From: Sternotherus odoratus
Taxonomy: Eukaryota > Chordata > Testudines > Kinosternidae
NCBI GenBank assembly: GCA_032164245.1
Contig: JAVMKO010000142.1
Coordinates: 62,001-126,000 of the forward strand
Length of the DNA stretch: 64,000 bases
Direction: 5' to 3'
The notes under the pieces are model-generated. The model saw only the letters and a list, made by a program, of their open reading frames with translations, was not told where the DNA came from and did no database searches. The translations under genes and the position numbers were made by a program. Of this stretch, positions 32,401-42,496 are shown one piece after another (position 1 is the first letter of the stretch; each line of letters begins with the position of its first letter).

Positions 32401-35400
32401 TGTCCACACAGTGTGGTTTGGCCAGAGGAGCTTTATCACAAAATCCCCGTCACAGCTGACACTGATCACCCTGGATTGCAGCCTCACCCTGTGATGGAGT
32501 AGGAATGCTCTTAATCGTTCCTTTGACTCTTGTGTGATCTTTAAGGTGCCACAGGACTTTGTTACCTCTGCTATTCCAGACTAACACGGCTACCTCTCTG
32601 ATTCTTGATACCTGAAGCTGTAACTGTAACTTGACCCCCGGGGGGGGGGTCACCTGACCTGCATGGGGAAGGAAGGACAAAGGGAAGCAGAGGAGGGCCG
32701 CGGGGAGGTTGCAGTCTGCAGCTGGCTGGGCAAAAGGGAGGCAGGGCCTGGCCTCCCTGGGGCCCCAAAATCGATCCAGCTGAGGGGTCCGGTTCGCTGT
32801 ACCTACCAGATCACCTGTCGACTAATTTACTGGCTGGCTGAGAGTCACGTCTGGCTGTGGATTTGGGCTGCAGACCCACGGACTTCCCCGGTACCCCACC
32901 TGTTCAGGCTCGCTGAGGAAAGCGCACGGAGGGTCAGAAGGTGCTGAATGCTCCGAGGTCAGACCCAGGAAGGGGGAAGCTGGAACCTGTGAAGCTCCTA
33001 GCCTTGGAGACAGGCTGTGTACGGAGAGGAAGTTTCGCCCCAGAGTCCTGACTGGCTTCATAGGGAGCAGCATCAGAGCATCGCCCCGGGCACTCCGTGA
33101 CACACCCGAGTGCCAAGGACAGAATGGGCCTTGGGGACATAGCCGCTTGCACCCCTACAGCTCATCTCACACAGCTTCGGCACATGCATAACTGGCACAA
33201 GCACTTCTGGCCAAACCGGACAGTGATTTTTGGAGCCCAATGTGAGACAGTTTAAGGGGTGACAGACAGACTGGACTGAGCACCGAGCCACTGGAAATCA
33301 GCCCTTTTAAGGAGGCTTAAATGGGATCCCCAAAATCACTGATCATTTTTGAAAGTCTTGGTCCCTGTGCTTAACGATGTGATAAACCAAGCATGGCATT
33401 TAAAAACAATATTGTATCTATCTATCCCCATATACATCCTCTGTCTACCTCTTTCTATCCTTATAAGTAGCCGTCTTCTATATATATATCAATCTATCTA
33501 TCAATCTCTCCATTGTCAGCTCTGTGCAGCTGATTTCTTTCAAGTCTCTGTTAAGGCACTGGTTAGAGAGGAGCCATGGTCATTTCTTCCATGTGTGGAG
33601 CCATCTCCCTACTCCTTTCAGGGTCTGTGCAGCAGGAGGAATTCACTCTGCGGATGGTCTTGCTTCACATCTCAGCTGCACTTGTAGCTCTGGCTGGGGG
33701 ACGGGGTGAGTTCCCCTTCTTCACATCCCATTTTTCACTGATCATGATCCTGTCATCAACCTCCCCTTCACCCTCCCATGGTGCAGATTTTCCCTGTTCC
33801 TGAGGTGGGTCAGGGTGTGACCGTGCTGTTTCTGGTGGGAGCCAACTGACAGTGCCAAGTTAGGACGAATTGCTTTTAAAAGGGCAACTAGAGCCCAAAG
33901 CTGGGATTTGTTCACCTTTAAGGCAAACCAAACCAGCCAAACAGAAAAGACTTTGGTTTTGCCCCACTGGCTAACCACCAGTTACACAAACAATTTTCTT
34001 AGACACTTTAGTTTTTTAGTATTACCATCAGCAGCCACCTGTCCTGGGGACAAATGGTTATGAAAACCAATACCCCAAATAAAGAAAACGTTATTTTTCC
34101 AATTTTAAAGAATTAGGCCCCTGGCCCAGGTTAATATACAAATTAGATTTTACCCACAAATTACGCTGTTGCCAATCCTTTACCATTTAAAATCTAAAGG
34201 TTTATTTATAAAAGGAAAAAGATATAGGTGAGGGTTAGAAATGGTTAAAAGAAATTAGTTACATGCAGTAATGGCAAAGTTTTTGGCTTAGGCTTGCATT
34301 AGTGGTAGAATAAACTGCAGGTTTAAATTAAAGTTTTTGGAATGAATCCCGTCCAGGGATTGGTCATCATTTAGAGGTAGGAGCAAGGCTGGAGACTGAC
34401 GACAAGATGGTGGGGCTGCAGCAGGTTTATTTATAGTTTTCCCCAGGTGCAAGAACCTTTTTGTTCCTGCTGTGAAAAGTCCAGCCCCATGGACTTCTGG
34501 AGTCACATGGGCAGATTATATGACCACAGGTGGTGGCCATTACCGACTATCTACCTTGCATGTCCCTGGTAGACTTTTCTTGTGGATTGGAGCATTTTAA
34601 GCTCCCAACGAGTCCATTGTGTAGCTGATAGTTTTTAATGGGTCATTAAGCATGGTAAGCAAAGGTAACACCAAGGGTTCTGGAATGTTTCCAACAGTAT
34701 AGCACAATATTTGGAAAGAGAGACAGTCCAGTTCCAATATTTATAACTTTAACTACAAAAATGAGGCACACATTCCAATGGCATAGTCATAATTAGCAGA
34801 CCATAACCTGGTCGTAGACACCTTATATGATCCCCTTTACATAAGGTTTGGTGCCCCTACAGGACCTTGGTTGCACCAATGATTTATATGATTCCAGATA
34901 ATTTCAGTAACATGACTCAGGATTGGGGTCACGCGAAATGAAGACTCCAGAGCCATTTCTCTTACACAGGGGCCATGATCCCAAGGCCAGTGCAGTCAGT
35001 AGAGTCTTTCCATTGACACCAAGGGACTTTGGATCAGCCCCTTTCTGAGCAGCATTGTCTGAGCTCCAAGCAGGGCCCGGCTGCCATCCAAGGGTGCCAG
35101 AAGCTCAGCCTGAACCACCGGCCCAGGGATCACTCTGGGCTGAGCCACCAAAATGTTGTGATCTAAAAATGACAGATTTCTGAAAACGAGAGTTTTTGTC
35201 AAACATTGTCATTTTTTCTAAAGTTCCCATTTTTTTTCAAAGACAAAATTAAAACTGTTTTTGGAGTTTTATTAAAAACCTGAAAACTTAAAAGAACAAA
35301 AATTACATAAAAACAACGTTTGCAGAGAATTCTTTTACAATTTTGGCCAAAAAATGGGTGGAAATGTAAAAAAAAAAAAATCTTCACAAGTAGTTTCGAA

Positions 35401-38400
35401 ACAGTGATTTTTTTAATAATGCAAAACATATTTACTCTTTTTACTCTGTTGTCCTCTATGATCTGCTTATAACAGCTGATGTCATGTGGTGTTCCACTGA
35501 CCCTCACCTGAGCACCTGAGCTCCCCCAAACCTCCACTGTCCAGCTGCTCTGCAGAGCTGACTTCATCCCAGGGATGAAATGTGCCCAGCCACCATCCCA
35601 GGACAATCCACTGCTGCATCAATTTCTAGAAGCTAATCTCCAAAACTGCTCTGCCTGGTGCTCCTGATACATTTCCCTTGAGGTCCTCGGCTGTTTGGCT
35701 TCCTGAACAGGTGTTAACGTCTGTTCACAAGACTTTCTTTCCAAACATGTTTCTTTGCCCTGTTGCCCTGGTTCCCTGACTTGCTTAGTCACACTGATCC
35801 CAGCTCCTCACCTGCTCAGAGGTCACTTCTGGATGCTCTTTCTCAACTACCTGGTGTTCTTCCCTATCCGGCAGTGCCCTGGTACCCGCCTCCCAGCAGG
35901 GACATAAGACGCCTCAGCAGCCCAGAATGGGGAGCAGGGAGAGAGACTGGCTGGAGTATTAATCCCTAGGGAGCAGAGGAAGACATATCAGAGCAGGGAG
36001 AGATACCAGAACTTCCCTGCTCATGATGTTGGGCAGGGCAGAGGAAGCAGGTGGGATCTGGGTGCGATGGTGGATTGTGCCCTGCTGACCGAGAGCAGCC
36101 CCTGGCCCAGGGAGTCGGCAAATACCCTTTAGTGCAGAGAGGGTTGCGCTGTTGAGATGTTCGAGGGAGTGGGACTGTCCAAAACCAGAGCAGGGCCAGA
36201 GCTCGGTGCGGGGGATGGGTCGGGGGTAGCTGTTGTCTCAGGCCGGGGTTACTGTCAGAGCTTCACAGAGTTTAAGGCCAGGAAGGACCATTCACCCATC
36301 CAGTCTGATCCCCTGATAGCCCGGAGCAGAAAACTTCCCCCAGCTCCCTGCACTGAGCCCAGTCACTTGTGTTTGACTAAAGCATCCCCCAGAAAGGCCT
36401 CCGGCCGGGCTGTGACTCCCCCACTTCCCTGGGGAGCTGGTGCTGGGGGTTAATCCCCCACACGGGGAGAAACTGCTGCCTCCTCTCACTGGAGTTTCCC
36501 AGACTCAGTGTCCAGCCCTTGGGTCTGGCTCTGCCTGTCTCTGCTGCACTGAGGAGCCCGGCAGCACCTGGGGTTTCTCCCTGGGAAGGAGCTTGGACAC
36601 CGTGACCAGCCCAGCTGTCTGACCAGCTCCACACACGGGGCTCCCCCGGCCTCTCCTGTGATGCCTCTTCTCCAGCCCTCGCAGTATTTTCCTGGCTCTG
36701 CCCTGCACCCACTGCACTTTTCCAACAGCCTTTTAAACTGTGGACCCCAGAACTGGGCGCAGGATCCAGTATCAGCCTCACCAAGACTGTGTGCCGGGGG
36801 AAATCCCCTCCCTGCTCCCCTCATTATACAGCCCAGGGGCACATCAGCCCTAGGGTTGCCAACGTTCTAATTGCACTAAACCAAACACCCTTATCCTGCT
36901 CTCTGCCCCACCCCTTCCCTGAGGCCCCACCCTCCACCCCCCTCCCTTTGTTACTCACTCTCCCCCATCATCACTCACTTGCTCATTTTATCCAGCTGGC
37001 GCAGGGGATTGGGGTGCGGGAGGGCTCCCTCTGGGGGTGAGGACTCCAGGGTGGGGGTTCAGGGTGTGGGATGGGTTCCGTGCTGGGGCAAGTGGGTGAG
37101 TGGGGGAAGGGCTGCGGAGTGCAGGCTCCAGGCAGCGCTGACACCAGGTGGCTTCCAGGAAGTGTCTGGCATGTCCCTCCGGATTATAGGCAAAGGTATG
37201 GCGGGGGGATTGTGTGCTGTCCTTGCCTGCAGGTGCTGACCCTAGCACCGGCTCCGTAGCTCCTGCTGGACACAGTTCCCTATGCCTAGAAGCTGGAAGG
37301 ACCTGTCAGCAACTTCCAGAGAGTTGCACCGAGACAGGTAGGGACCCTTCCAACCCCAGGACAACCGGACTTTAAACAGCCTTGTCAGTGGTGCTGACCG
37401 GCACTGCCAGAGTCCCTTTTTGACCGGCTGCTCCAGTTGAAAACTAGACACACGACAACCCTACTCCCCACTCAGATGCCCATGGGGTCATTTGTGCCAT
37501 TTGGAAGGGGATGGTCCCTGCAGACAGAACTGATGCTGTCACACAGTCCCCGGGGCGATGCTCTGGCACTGCTCCCTGTGAAGCAAGTCAGGACTCCTGG
37601 GGAAGCTTCCTCTTTGTGAACAGCCTGTTTCCAGGGCTGGCAGCTTCATAGCTTACAGATTCCACCTTCCTGGGTCTGACCTCGGCACATTCAGCACCTT
37701 CTGCCCCTCCGTGCGCTTCCCCCTGTGAGCCCGCCCAGGCGGGGTCCTGGGGGAGCCCTTGGGTCTGCACCCCACTCCACAGTCAGACGTGACTCTCAGC
37801 CAGCCAGTAAAACAGATGTTTATTGGATGACAGGAACATGATCTAAAATAGAGCTTGTAGGTAGAGCGAACGCGACCCCTCCGCTGGGTCCATTTTGGGG
37901 GCCAAAGAGCCAGACAGCCTGCTTGTAGCTCTCTGCCTCTTCCCAGCCAGATCCAGACTGAAACCCCCCTCTAGCCCTCCTCTGCTCTTCCTTTGTCTTT
38001 AGGGCGGAAGGCATCACCTCCTCCCTTCACCACCTGGCCTCAGGTTATAGCCGTCCAGAAAGGGGAGTCACCCTTCCCCACACAATATTCAGAGGACCCA
38101 TTAAAAACATTCCCACTCCATCACAGATGGGTTCAATTCTTCTATACAGATGGTGATGGATAGATCGGTGGGAACCTACAGCTATGGGTCTGTGAGAATG
38201 TGGATCCATGGGAACATAGGGTGGTGGACAGATGGGAGTGAGTCTAGTGAGGGATAGAGAGATGGACTAAGTCATTGTCTATGTAAAAACTGGAACTGAA
38301 ATGACAAATCTTGTGTAGTTCCCAAATTGCACTGGTGATCTCAGAAGTCTGGGCTGTCAGAATTCGCACCTTCTGTTTAGATACAGCTCCATTTGGCAGA

Positions 38401-41400
38401 CAACTTCTCCTTTAATTCCATAGATACAGGGACATTCCGTCTCCAAAATAGGAACAGCCACACCCAGACCTGCTCCACAGTGACTCCAGGTGTGAATGAC
38501 GCCTCCTGGCCTGCTTCAGCTACAGAGAAACAGGAGGGAGGGAGTGCCCCGCTGTGTTGTTCCCCCCTGGAGTTATCTGGAGTTATCTGTTTGGTCACTC
38601 CAATCCTTGACTCTGGAAGCCAGCCTGACCCTGCTCTGCTGTGAGAACCCCCCTTCCTGGGCTGTTCACACAGTGTCTGGCATGTGAGCTGCTCCTTGGA
38701 TTGTGCAAATTGAAAGACACTAGCTGGTGTCTCCAGTCCCAGACACAACCCTAGGAACCTCCGTTTTGCAGTGTCCAGTTATGTCCGCTGGACACTGCCA
38801 GCTTGTATGAGTTTGTCAATTTAACAAAGAAATGGATATGCACCAGGCTTGTTATCCCAGTCTCTGACATGCTTCAAACCAAACACACTGCTTCAGGTAG
38901 AATAAACAATCAGATTTATTAACTACAAATGATAGATTTTAAGTGATTATAAGTCAAAACATAACAAGTCCGATTTGGTCAAAGCAAAACACATTCTAAG
39001 CTGATCTTAACGCGTTCACAGCTCTTACAAACTTAGATGCTTCTTACCACAGGCTGGCTGGTTACTCTTCAGCCAGGCTGTCCCCTTTGATCAATGCTTC
39101 AGTTGCTTGGTGGTGGTGTCTGTAGATGCAGGTGAAAGAAAGAGGAGGAGGATGGAAAATGTCTCTCCCTTTTATCATGTTCTTTCTTCCCTCTTGGCTT
39201 TGACCCCACCCCCTTCAGAGTCACGTGAGAGTTACCTCATCAAAGTCCCAAACTGACCAAAGGATGAGAGAGGTGACTCCCTTGAGAGTCCAACAGATTC
39301 TTTCGTTGCTGCCTAGGCCAGCGTCCTTTGTTCCTATAAGACTGGGCTGGGTTTTTCCCATAGATGCCCCGATGAGGTGCAAACTGCCCCTCTACTCTTA
39401 GAAAGAGTTTTCCTGGGTTTATTTTAAGCCACGAGGATACATTTTCAGCCTCATAACTACATACCTGAAATTATAACCTATAACCTTACCATAACATTAC
39501 CTGAACTTATAACCTTACCATAACTTTACTGTAACAACAATTCTCAGTGCATCATGAGCCTTCTGAAGACACCCAACATGACAAACTTTGTGTTGGATAC
39601 CACACAATCATTTTACCCACTCAGCAAGGGAAGGGACCCACTAAAATCCACCCCCCACTCTTGGAATGACAGTGCTGATCGACGCTGAGTCAGGGAGGGG
39701 GGCGATCGCTCTGTTGATGTTTTATCCCCTCCCGCCATCCTGACAGACACTGCTTCTATTCTGACAGGGGAAACCAACCAGACCCAGCCTGGAGTGGCAC
39801 CAACTCCCACCCGCCTGGGGAGTGCGGGGCCAGGTACTGGGGCTGGGGTGGAGAGGAAATCCCCATAGAACCAACCCTGGAAAAGGGCTCATGGTGCCCA
39901 GGGGCTGGGATGGGGGCAGTGAATCTGTGCGGGGTGGACCAAGACACCATGAGGAGGGGCTTTTGGACATGGGGAGGTGGAGAGATAGCCCCATCCCCCC
40001 CATTGCCAGACCCCAAAGTCCCCTGATTCCCTTGGTCCTGCATGTCAATGCCCAGAAACTGGGGGGGGGGGGGGGATCCCAGAGGTGAGGCAGGATGGGG
40101 GGGGTGAGCCACCATTACCCACATCCCTGTTCTTGCTTCCCCTCCCCCCACTGGAGTCTCAGGGGACCCCCAAATCTTCCATATATGTTCTGCTGTCCAT
40201 TGCTGGTCCCTGGGTATTGCGGAGGTGTGGGGGGCAGAGGGTAATGTAGCAGCCTCCCCCCAGCATGCACTGTCTGGTTGTAAAAGGAACAGGAGTACTT
40301 GTGGCACCTTAGAGACTAATATTTCAGAATAAGCTTTCGCAGTCTACAGCCCACTTCATCGGATGCATAGACTGGAACACACAGAAGTAAGATGTATACC
40401 AGCAGTTCTCAAACTTGTGAGAACCGCCCCTTGTATGTCCGCTGAAAAGCCATCGAATGAATTACTTCCGCATTCGGAGGCTATTTTTGGCGGACATGCC
40501 AAGCGCTCCAGAAATAGCTCGGTATGTCCACCGAAAAGCTGCCGAATATGGAAGTGATTCATTTGGTGGCTTTTAAGCGGTGCCAAGAGCTCGCAAACCC
40601 CCCTCCCCCTGGGAGCGCTCGGCAACCCCCGGTTTGAGAAACCCTGATATATACACACAGAAAACATGAACAAGTGGAAGCTGCCATACCAAGCCTAAGA
40701 GGCTATTATCAGCAGGGGGGAGAAAACCCTTTTGTAGTGATAATCAAGAAGACCCAGACAAGAAGATGTGAGGATACTTAACATGGGGAAATAGATTCAA
40801 TTTGTGTAAGGACCCAGCCATTCCCAGTCTCTATTTAACCCTAAGTTGATGGTATCCACATGCCTGGTTGTGTTAGGCAGCAGCCGAGATACCCCAGGGA
40901 TGGGCTCACGGCACAGCAGGGGTTCCTGTGGGGCAGGACAGAGAGGTCCTATGCGGATAGGAGGCTCGAGTGGTTCCCTAGTCCCTGTTTGGGGGCAGGG
41001 CTGGGACACTGCTTCTCAGATGTCCCAAGTCCCAATCCCCGGTGTATGGAGTTGCTCATGGATCAGTTCATCTACCTAGGAGCCCCCTTTGCTGGGGAAG
41101 CTGAGGCTCAGCCCACCAGGGCAGCAGGATGTAGCCTCCCCAGTGGGTCTGGCCCCATGGAGGCCCCAGAGCCGCAGTGCTTGGGAGACCCCAGAGGGAG
41201 GCTGGGTTGGATGTGCTGGACAATGGGGTTGAGGGCTCCGCTCCCGGGGCAGTGCCAGCTGCTGATCTCTCCATTTGAGCTGCCAATTAACTCTCCCCTT
41301 CCCCCTCACAGCAGCCTCCCCGGGGCACCTGGATTTCACCCACTCCAACATCGCCAGCCTGGGACTGGGTGCCATGGTCCTGTTCATCCTGGGGCTGATC

Positions 41401-41445
41401 CTAGCTGAGGCCTATTACTACAGCCGCCCGAGGAGGGTGCCCTAG
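29398..41445 (+). CDS. Single-Ig-domain leukocyte receptor, five coding exons
   Basis: Joining 29398-29431, 29931-29969, 31216-31509, 39768-39833 and 41312-41445 gives 567 nt, 188 codons plus stop, with all introns in phase 1 and GT-AG. The order is: hydrophobic leader; 13-codon linker exon; one Ig domain with cysteines at about 49 and 97 and an N-Y-S sequon at 94; a Thr/Pro-rich stalk with an N-Q-T sequon; a membrane segment at about 157-180; a short basic tail without ITIM or ITAM. This exon plan is that of leukocyte-receptor-complex proteins (KIR/LILR, GPVI, OSCAR, TARM1). The family usually has two or more Ig domains; no second one was found between 31.5 and 39.7 kb. Serine replaces the membrane arginine seen in the paralogous exon at 20550, so adaptor coupling is doubtful. 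The subfamily is not assigned. The large fourth intron holds duplicated unit C and several repeats. Confidence 0.65.
29931..29969 (+). CDS. Receptor exon 2: mini-exon
   Basis: Thirty-nine bases between a TTCTGTTCCAG acceptor and a GTGAGT donor encode ALSPSSQEICSAP in phase 1. A 36-39-bp second leader exon is typical of KIR/LILR-type genes. A diverged copy is at 44128. Confidence 0.65.
30345..30690 (-). mobile_element. CR1-like fragment in intron 2
   Basis: GTCAGAAGGGACCATTATAT and TCCTGTATGACCCAGGCCAG are a diverged CR1 3' tail read backward. The following 250 bp match 44740-45110 in the broken copy. Because it lies at a different place relative to the Ig exon there, it probably inserted or moved independently. 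Confidence 0.5.
31216..31509 (+). CDS. Receptor exon 3: Ig domain
   Basis: The 294-bp exon lies between CTTCCCAG and GTAAGG, phase 1 to 1. It encodes a C2/I-type fold: HPGDSVLLKC supplies the B-strand cysteine, TRVIFCKDGEEV the C strand (phenylalanine in place of the usual tryptophan, plus an extra cysteine), and GTSGNYSCGYE the F-strand cysteine. It is free of stops and frameshifts. Confidence 0.8.
31766..32262 (-). mobile_element. CR1 LINE 3' fragment
   Basis: The plus strand reads as a reversed CR1: GGATTCCACAGCCTCCCCTGG, TTCCAGAGCTTCAC, TTAGGTCCCCCCTCAGCC and CTCTGGACTCTCTTCAG are the complements of its conserved C-terminal coding and 3' parts. It abuts the start of duplicated unit C. 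Confidence 0.8.
32277..32487 (-). other. Conserved triplicated segment with reverse-strand frame, copy C
   Basis: The minus-strand frame of 61 codons (32302-32487) contains SRVISVSCDGDFVIKLLWPNH and CRVNIDHFVLRQQRQLW, parallel to copy B. Function unknown. Confidence 0.4.
32490..33102 (+). mobile_element. Solo LTR, family L1 copy 2
   Basis: Starts TGTGATGG and ends CCGTGACA, with a perfect 5-bp duplication CACCC (32485-32489 and 33103-33107). Removing it joins two halves of a segment that is continuous in copy A. A short Penelope-type tail (about 32545-32612, AAGGTGCCACAGGACTTTG to ACACGGCTACC) is nested near its start, and part of the LTR interior is missing. Confidence 0.88.
33816..34919 (-). 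mobile_element. Solo LTR, same family as 1587-2659
   Basis: The plus-strand phrases GACTTTGGTTTTGCCCCACTGG, CACCTGTCCTGGGGACAA and CAATACCCCAAATAAAGAAAA are the reverse complement of 2370-2560. Clean target duplications were not found. It interrupts unit C. Confidence 0.75.
36262..36850 (-). mobile_element. CR1 LINE 3' part
   Basis: Read on the minus strand it contains FKRLLEKCSGC and a GKYCEGWRRGITGEAG stretch, conserved in one CR1 branch, followed by the 3' tail (complement of GGCCAGGAAGGACCATTCACC). Frames are short and broken. Confidence 0.75.
36851..37463. mobile_element. TIR-bounded non-autonomous repeat
   Basis: Ends are TAGGGTTGCC and (inverted) TAGGGTTGTC. Similar G-rich interior sequence is found at 19986-20480. 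The interior CAGGTGCTGACC and CGGACTTT blocks recur near 41840-42262, suggesting the same family in both duplicated flanks. Confidence 0.5.
37537..38125 (-). mobile_element. Solo LTR, family L1 copy 3
   Basis: Bounded by TGTCACAC and CATCACA, with flanks GATGC and GATGG (four of five bases match). It contains the reversed CAGTCAGACGTGACTCTCAG and CAGTAAAACAGATGTTTATT segments of the family. Confidence 0.8.
38126..38750. other. No gene recognised
   Basis: Includes a GGTGGACAGATGGG-like simple stretch near 38140-38270. Frames to 123 codons on either strand lack domains or splice context. Confidence 0.45.
38751..39605 (-). mobile_element. Possible LTR-type repeat
   Basis: The right edge reads, in reverse, GGTATCCAACACAAAG. 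The interior has TTTATTAACTACAAATGATAG and a repeated CTTATAACCTTACCATAAC motif near 39475-39530. Composition and layout suggest a retroviral LTR on the minus strand, but no duplication or second copy confirms it. Confidence 0.35.
39768..39833 (+). CDS. Receptor exon 4: stalk
   Basis: Sixty-six bases after ATTCTGACAG and before GTACTGG encode a phase 1-1 stalk (ETNQTQPGVAPTPTRLGSAG) with one N-glycosylation site. The donor is weaker than the others. This exon was chosen because it alone bridges the Ig and membrane exons in frame. Confidence 0.55.
40281..40862 (-). mobile_element. Penelope-like element 3' end, interrupted
   Basis: The plus strand gives the reversed terminus (GGAGTACTTGTGGCACC, CCCACTTCATCGGATGCATA), a central part (AGGCTATTATCAGCAGG), and on the minus strand the last codons of the GIY-YIG protein, VDTINLGLNRDWEWLGPYTN, just as at the end of the 26314-26625 frame. 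A 247-bp MITE is nested in it. Confidence 0.75.
40400..40646. mobile_element. hAT-type MITE
   Basis: The left end CAGCAGTTCTCAAACTTG and the inverted right end CAGGGTTTCTCAAACCG are hAT-like. The 8-bp flanks ATGTATAC (40392-40399) and ATATATAC (40647-40654) differ at one base, as expected of a hAT target duplication. It lies inside a Penelope fragment. Confidence 0.8.
41312..41445 (+). CDS. Receptor exon 5: transmembrane and tail
   Basis: The exon after CCCTCACAG encodes a juxtamembrane piece (SPGHLDFTHS), a membrane span NIASLGLGAMVLFILGLILA, then EAYYYSRPRRVP and a stop at 41443-41445. A GTGAG donor follows the stop at once. Relative to 20550-20665 the N-I-x-R arginine is serine, while the acidic residue and the tyrosines before the tail are kept. 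Confidence 0.7.
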
Positions 41446-41544
41446 GTGAGGTGATCCTCCCCACGTCTGTCCCCCTTGCTCCTCCAGGGGCTGGTCTCAT
41501 GCCAACATGGGCCCCTCTAACCCGCCATCTCTCTGTGCCCCCAG

Positions 41545-42496
41545 GAACCTGGATCTGGCCATGCAGAGAAGAGACTCTACCCAGGGAACAAGCTGCTTTT
41601 CCTTAGGGGGCTGAGACGCCAGCACAAAACCCCTGCCTCTGAGATCCCCACCACCACCATTCACGATCTGAAAGCTGCACCCCGATAGCATACCACTGAT
41701 CCCTGGCCCCACAATACCGGCCCCTGTGCTGGGCGCGTTGGGATCCACACAGAGCAGTCCCTGGAAAGTACCCAGGTCTTACTCCCTGGCCCAATTGGGC
41801 CGGTCTCTGCTGCGGGCTTCACTTGTGGGTTTGGAGGCTAGGGGAATGGGGGAGGATCAGGCTGGGGCTGGGGCAGGTGGTTGGGTCCTGGGAGGGGGGT
41901 TAGGGATGCAGGCGCTTAACTCAAACAGCTCCCGGAAGCAGCAGCATGTCCTCTCTCCGGCTCCTATGCGGAGGCGCAGCCAGGCAGCTCTGTGCCCTGC
42001 CCTGTCTGCAGGCGCTGCCCCACAGCTCCCATTGGCCACAGTTCCCGCTGTCCCTACACACAGGAGCTGGAGAGGGGGCATGCTGGCTGCTTCCCAGGAG
42101 TCATGTGATAGGAAGTCTAGCAGGGAGCCTGCCAGCCCCACTGTGCAGCGCCACCAACCGGACATGGCCTGGTCAGTGGTGCTCACTGGAGCCGCCAGGT
42201 TCCCTTTTTGACAAGGTGTTCCGGTCAAAAACCGGACACTTGGTCACCCAGCCTAGCGTTTTCCCAACTTCTGGCTGGATAGTTAAATCACCCAGTACCA
42301 GCAGCTGGACCCCACATCCTCCAGAATCCCAGCGCCCCGAGAGAGCCCGCTGTGAGGATAAGACCTTGTCCTGTAGCCACATATTTTGGCCTGTAGCCTA
42401 AGGCCTTTGTCTGCAGCCAGATTAAAAGAGCAGCAGCTGACTAACAGAAAGTCACATCCTCACATTCCATCCGAATGACATTAAGACAATGTACTG
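41545..42496 (+). other. 3' untranslated exon and duplicated flank
   Basis: After a CCCCCAG acceptor the sequence parallels 21553-22098, including CCTGTAGCCACATATTTTGGC-like and TTAAAAGAGCAGCAGC blocks. ATTAAA near 42421 could serve as a polyadenylation signal; this is uncertain. A TIR-like repeat (about 41840-42262) is embedded. Confidence 0.5.

Larger units (their letters stand above)
32263..36210. repeat. Duplicated unit, copy C
   Basis: This aligns with 25435-29340 and 18035-19985. It is interrupted by an LTR at 32490-33102 and another at 33816-34919. The right end has the AGGGAGTCGGCAAAT block of copy A and, like copy A, lacks the signal-peptide exon. It lies within the large fourth intron of the receptor gene. 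Confidence 0.75.

Noticed and set aside
36486..36842. 118-codon minus-strand frame
   Set aside because: It is a fragment of a CR1 element, not an independent gene.
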